A DNA stretch of 58,000 nucleotides from Cryptomeria japonica (lineage: Eukaryota; Streptophyta; Pinopsida; Cupressales; Cupressaceae). Each line of letters begins with the position of its first letter. Position 1 is the stretch's first letter. The stretch spans positions 832,308,160-832,366,159 of the forward strand of contig NC_081411.1 of the NCBI RefSeq assembly GCF_030272615.1, written 5' to 3'. Below, piece after piece: positions 57,452-58,000 of this stretch. The notes beneath the pieces are model-generated. The model did not search any database and had not been told where the DNA came from. It worked only from the letters and a program-made list of their open reading frames with translations. A program made the position numbers and the translations under genes.

Positions 57452-58000
57452 CCTTCATCTCTTTGTTCTGACTAGGTTCCCCATTAGTGCTAGCCTCTTT
57501 TCCTTTTCTGGATGGTATAGCAGAAGCTTTAAAAGCTGATTCTAACTTTTGAACACTACCATCAAAGCTATTTAGCTCATAGGCTATCAACTTGGCTATG
57601 ATGGAGTCCAAGGATGCCTTAGACTTGTCTATTGATCTCAACTCCTAAATAGAAGCAACCCTTATTGCACAGATCGGCAACAAGGATCTCAGGACTTTAC
57701 TTACCACAGTGGAATCTTCTATTTTGCCACCTACACTCTTTATTTCCCCAACAACTGTTTTGATTCTTATTCCATACTGCTGAATGGTCTCTCCTTCAAC
57801 CATTCTCATGTCTTCAAACTTTCCTCTCAAGCTCTCTTCCTTAGCCTGTTTTACATGCTCATCACCACCATAGATATTTTGAAGAGCATCCCATACTTCT
57901 TTGGGATTTGCCTTGTCCTGAACATCAATAAACTCAATGTCAGATAGACTACTGATGAGGGCTTCCATGACTTGCCCGTTTTCTTGTATCTCTCTCTTTT
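57440..58000 (-). pseudogene. Element H Gag core, runs off the window
   Basis: Open stretches 57968-57645 and 57641-57426 in one frame with a stop between. MEALISSLSDIEFIDVQ, then KEVWDALQNIYGGDEHVKQA and KVLRSLLPICAIRVASI are the copia Gag core. They correspond to MWDKLISMYGGDEHVQRAK and LRTLLPAYAIRVSAI in element D. The start codon and 5' LTR are beyond 58000. Confidence 0.85.

Larger units (their letters stand above)
52222..58000 (-). mobile_element. Element H: Ty1/copia retrotransposon, 5' end beyond the window
   Basis: Minus-strand copia element inserted in gypsy K. Its 3' LTR is 52222-53817, followed rightward by the polypurine tract, RNase H, RT, integrase, protease and part of gag, which runs off the window at 58000. 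The start of the LTR could be 52222 (TGATGAACC) or 52225. Its LTR is the family of solo LTR G. Most CpGs in it occur as CCGGT. At least seven stops and two frameshifts disable it. Confidence 0.9.

Overview
The window looks like intergenic DNA from a large, repeat-rich plant genome. I found no host gene, tRNA or rRNA. Nearly every recognisable stretch is an LTR retrotransposon or a piece of one: Ty1/copia, Ty3/gypsy, or long non-autonomous elements. Low CpG, long LTRs (0.8-2.8 kb), many solo LTRs, deep nesting and coding regions full of stops suggest a gymnosperm (conifer-like) genome. That taxon is inference; no gene in the window tests it.

Left part (1-16 kb). Two diverged Ty3/gypsy pol fragments of one family meet tail to tail near 2.18 kb: fragment C on + (1-2176) and fragment B on - (about 2180-13196, interrupted). 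C is split by a solo LTR (734-1632, TSD ACAAA). B is split by element A (3296-11314, TSD ATGGT), a complete two-LTR element on the - strand with no reverse transcriptase or integrase. A instead encodes a coiled-coil/CCHC protein and a second, unfamiliar frame of about 1,119 codons. Excising each insertion with one TSD copy rejoins the host reading frame.

Middle (16-47 kb). Solo LTR M (16133-17831, TSD GATTA) carries a cluster of CGCTATTTCGC-like motifs. An old copia element F (- strand) is scattered in three pieces: RT at 19980-21119, protease/integrase at 31571-32942, gag at 44127-44958, with its 5' LTR at 44960-46575. F is split by E (solo LTR, TSD AATAG), which is itself split by copia element D (22804-30464, TSD GTTGC). 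F is also split by G (LTR of the H family), which is split by I (33894-43642, TSD CTTTG), a large retrotransposon derivative without recognisable pol. F's 5' LTR also serves as the 3' LTR of a second copia internal end, J, in a head-to-tail arrangement.

Right part (47-58 kb). Gypsy element K (+, from 47106) sits in J, and copia element H (-, 52222 to beyond the window end) sits in K.

The nesting gives a relative order: C/B before A and the C solo LTR; F before E before D; F before G before I; J before K before H. The most interesting signal is a hairpin near the 3' end of every copia-type LTR here. Its stem sequence changes between families while staying paired, around a conserved C-rich loop. 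Others are the two unfamiliar proteins of element A, family-specific CpG contexts (ACCGAG versus ACCGGTT), and the CGCTATTTCGC cluster in M. All boundaries and comparisons were made by eye.
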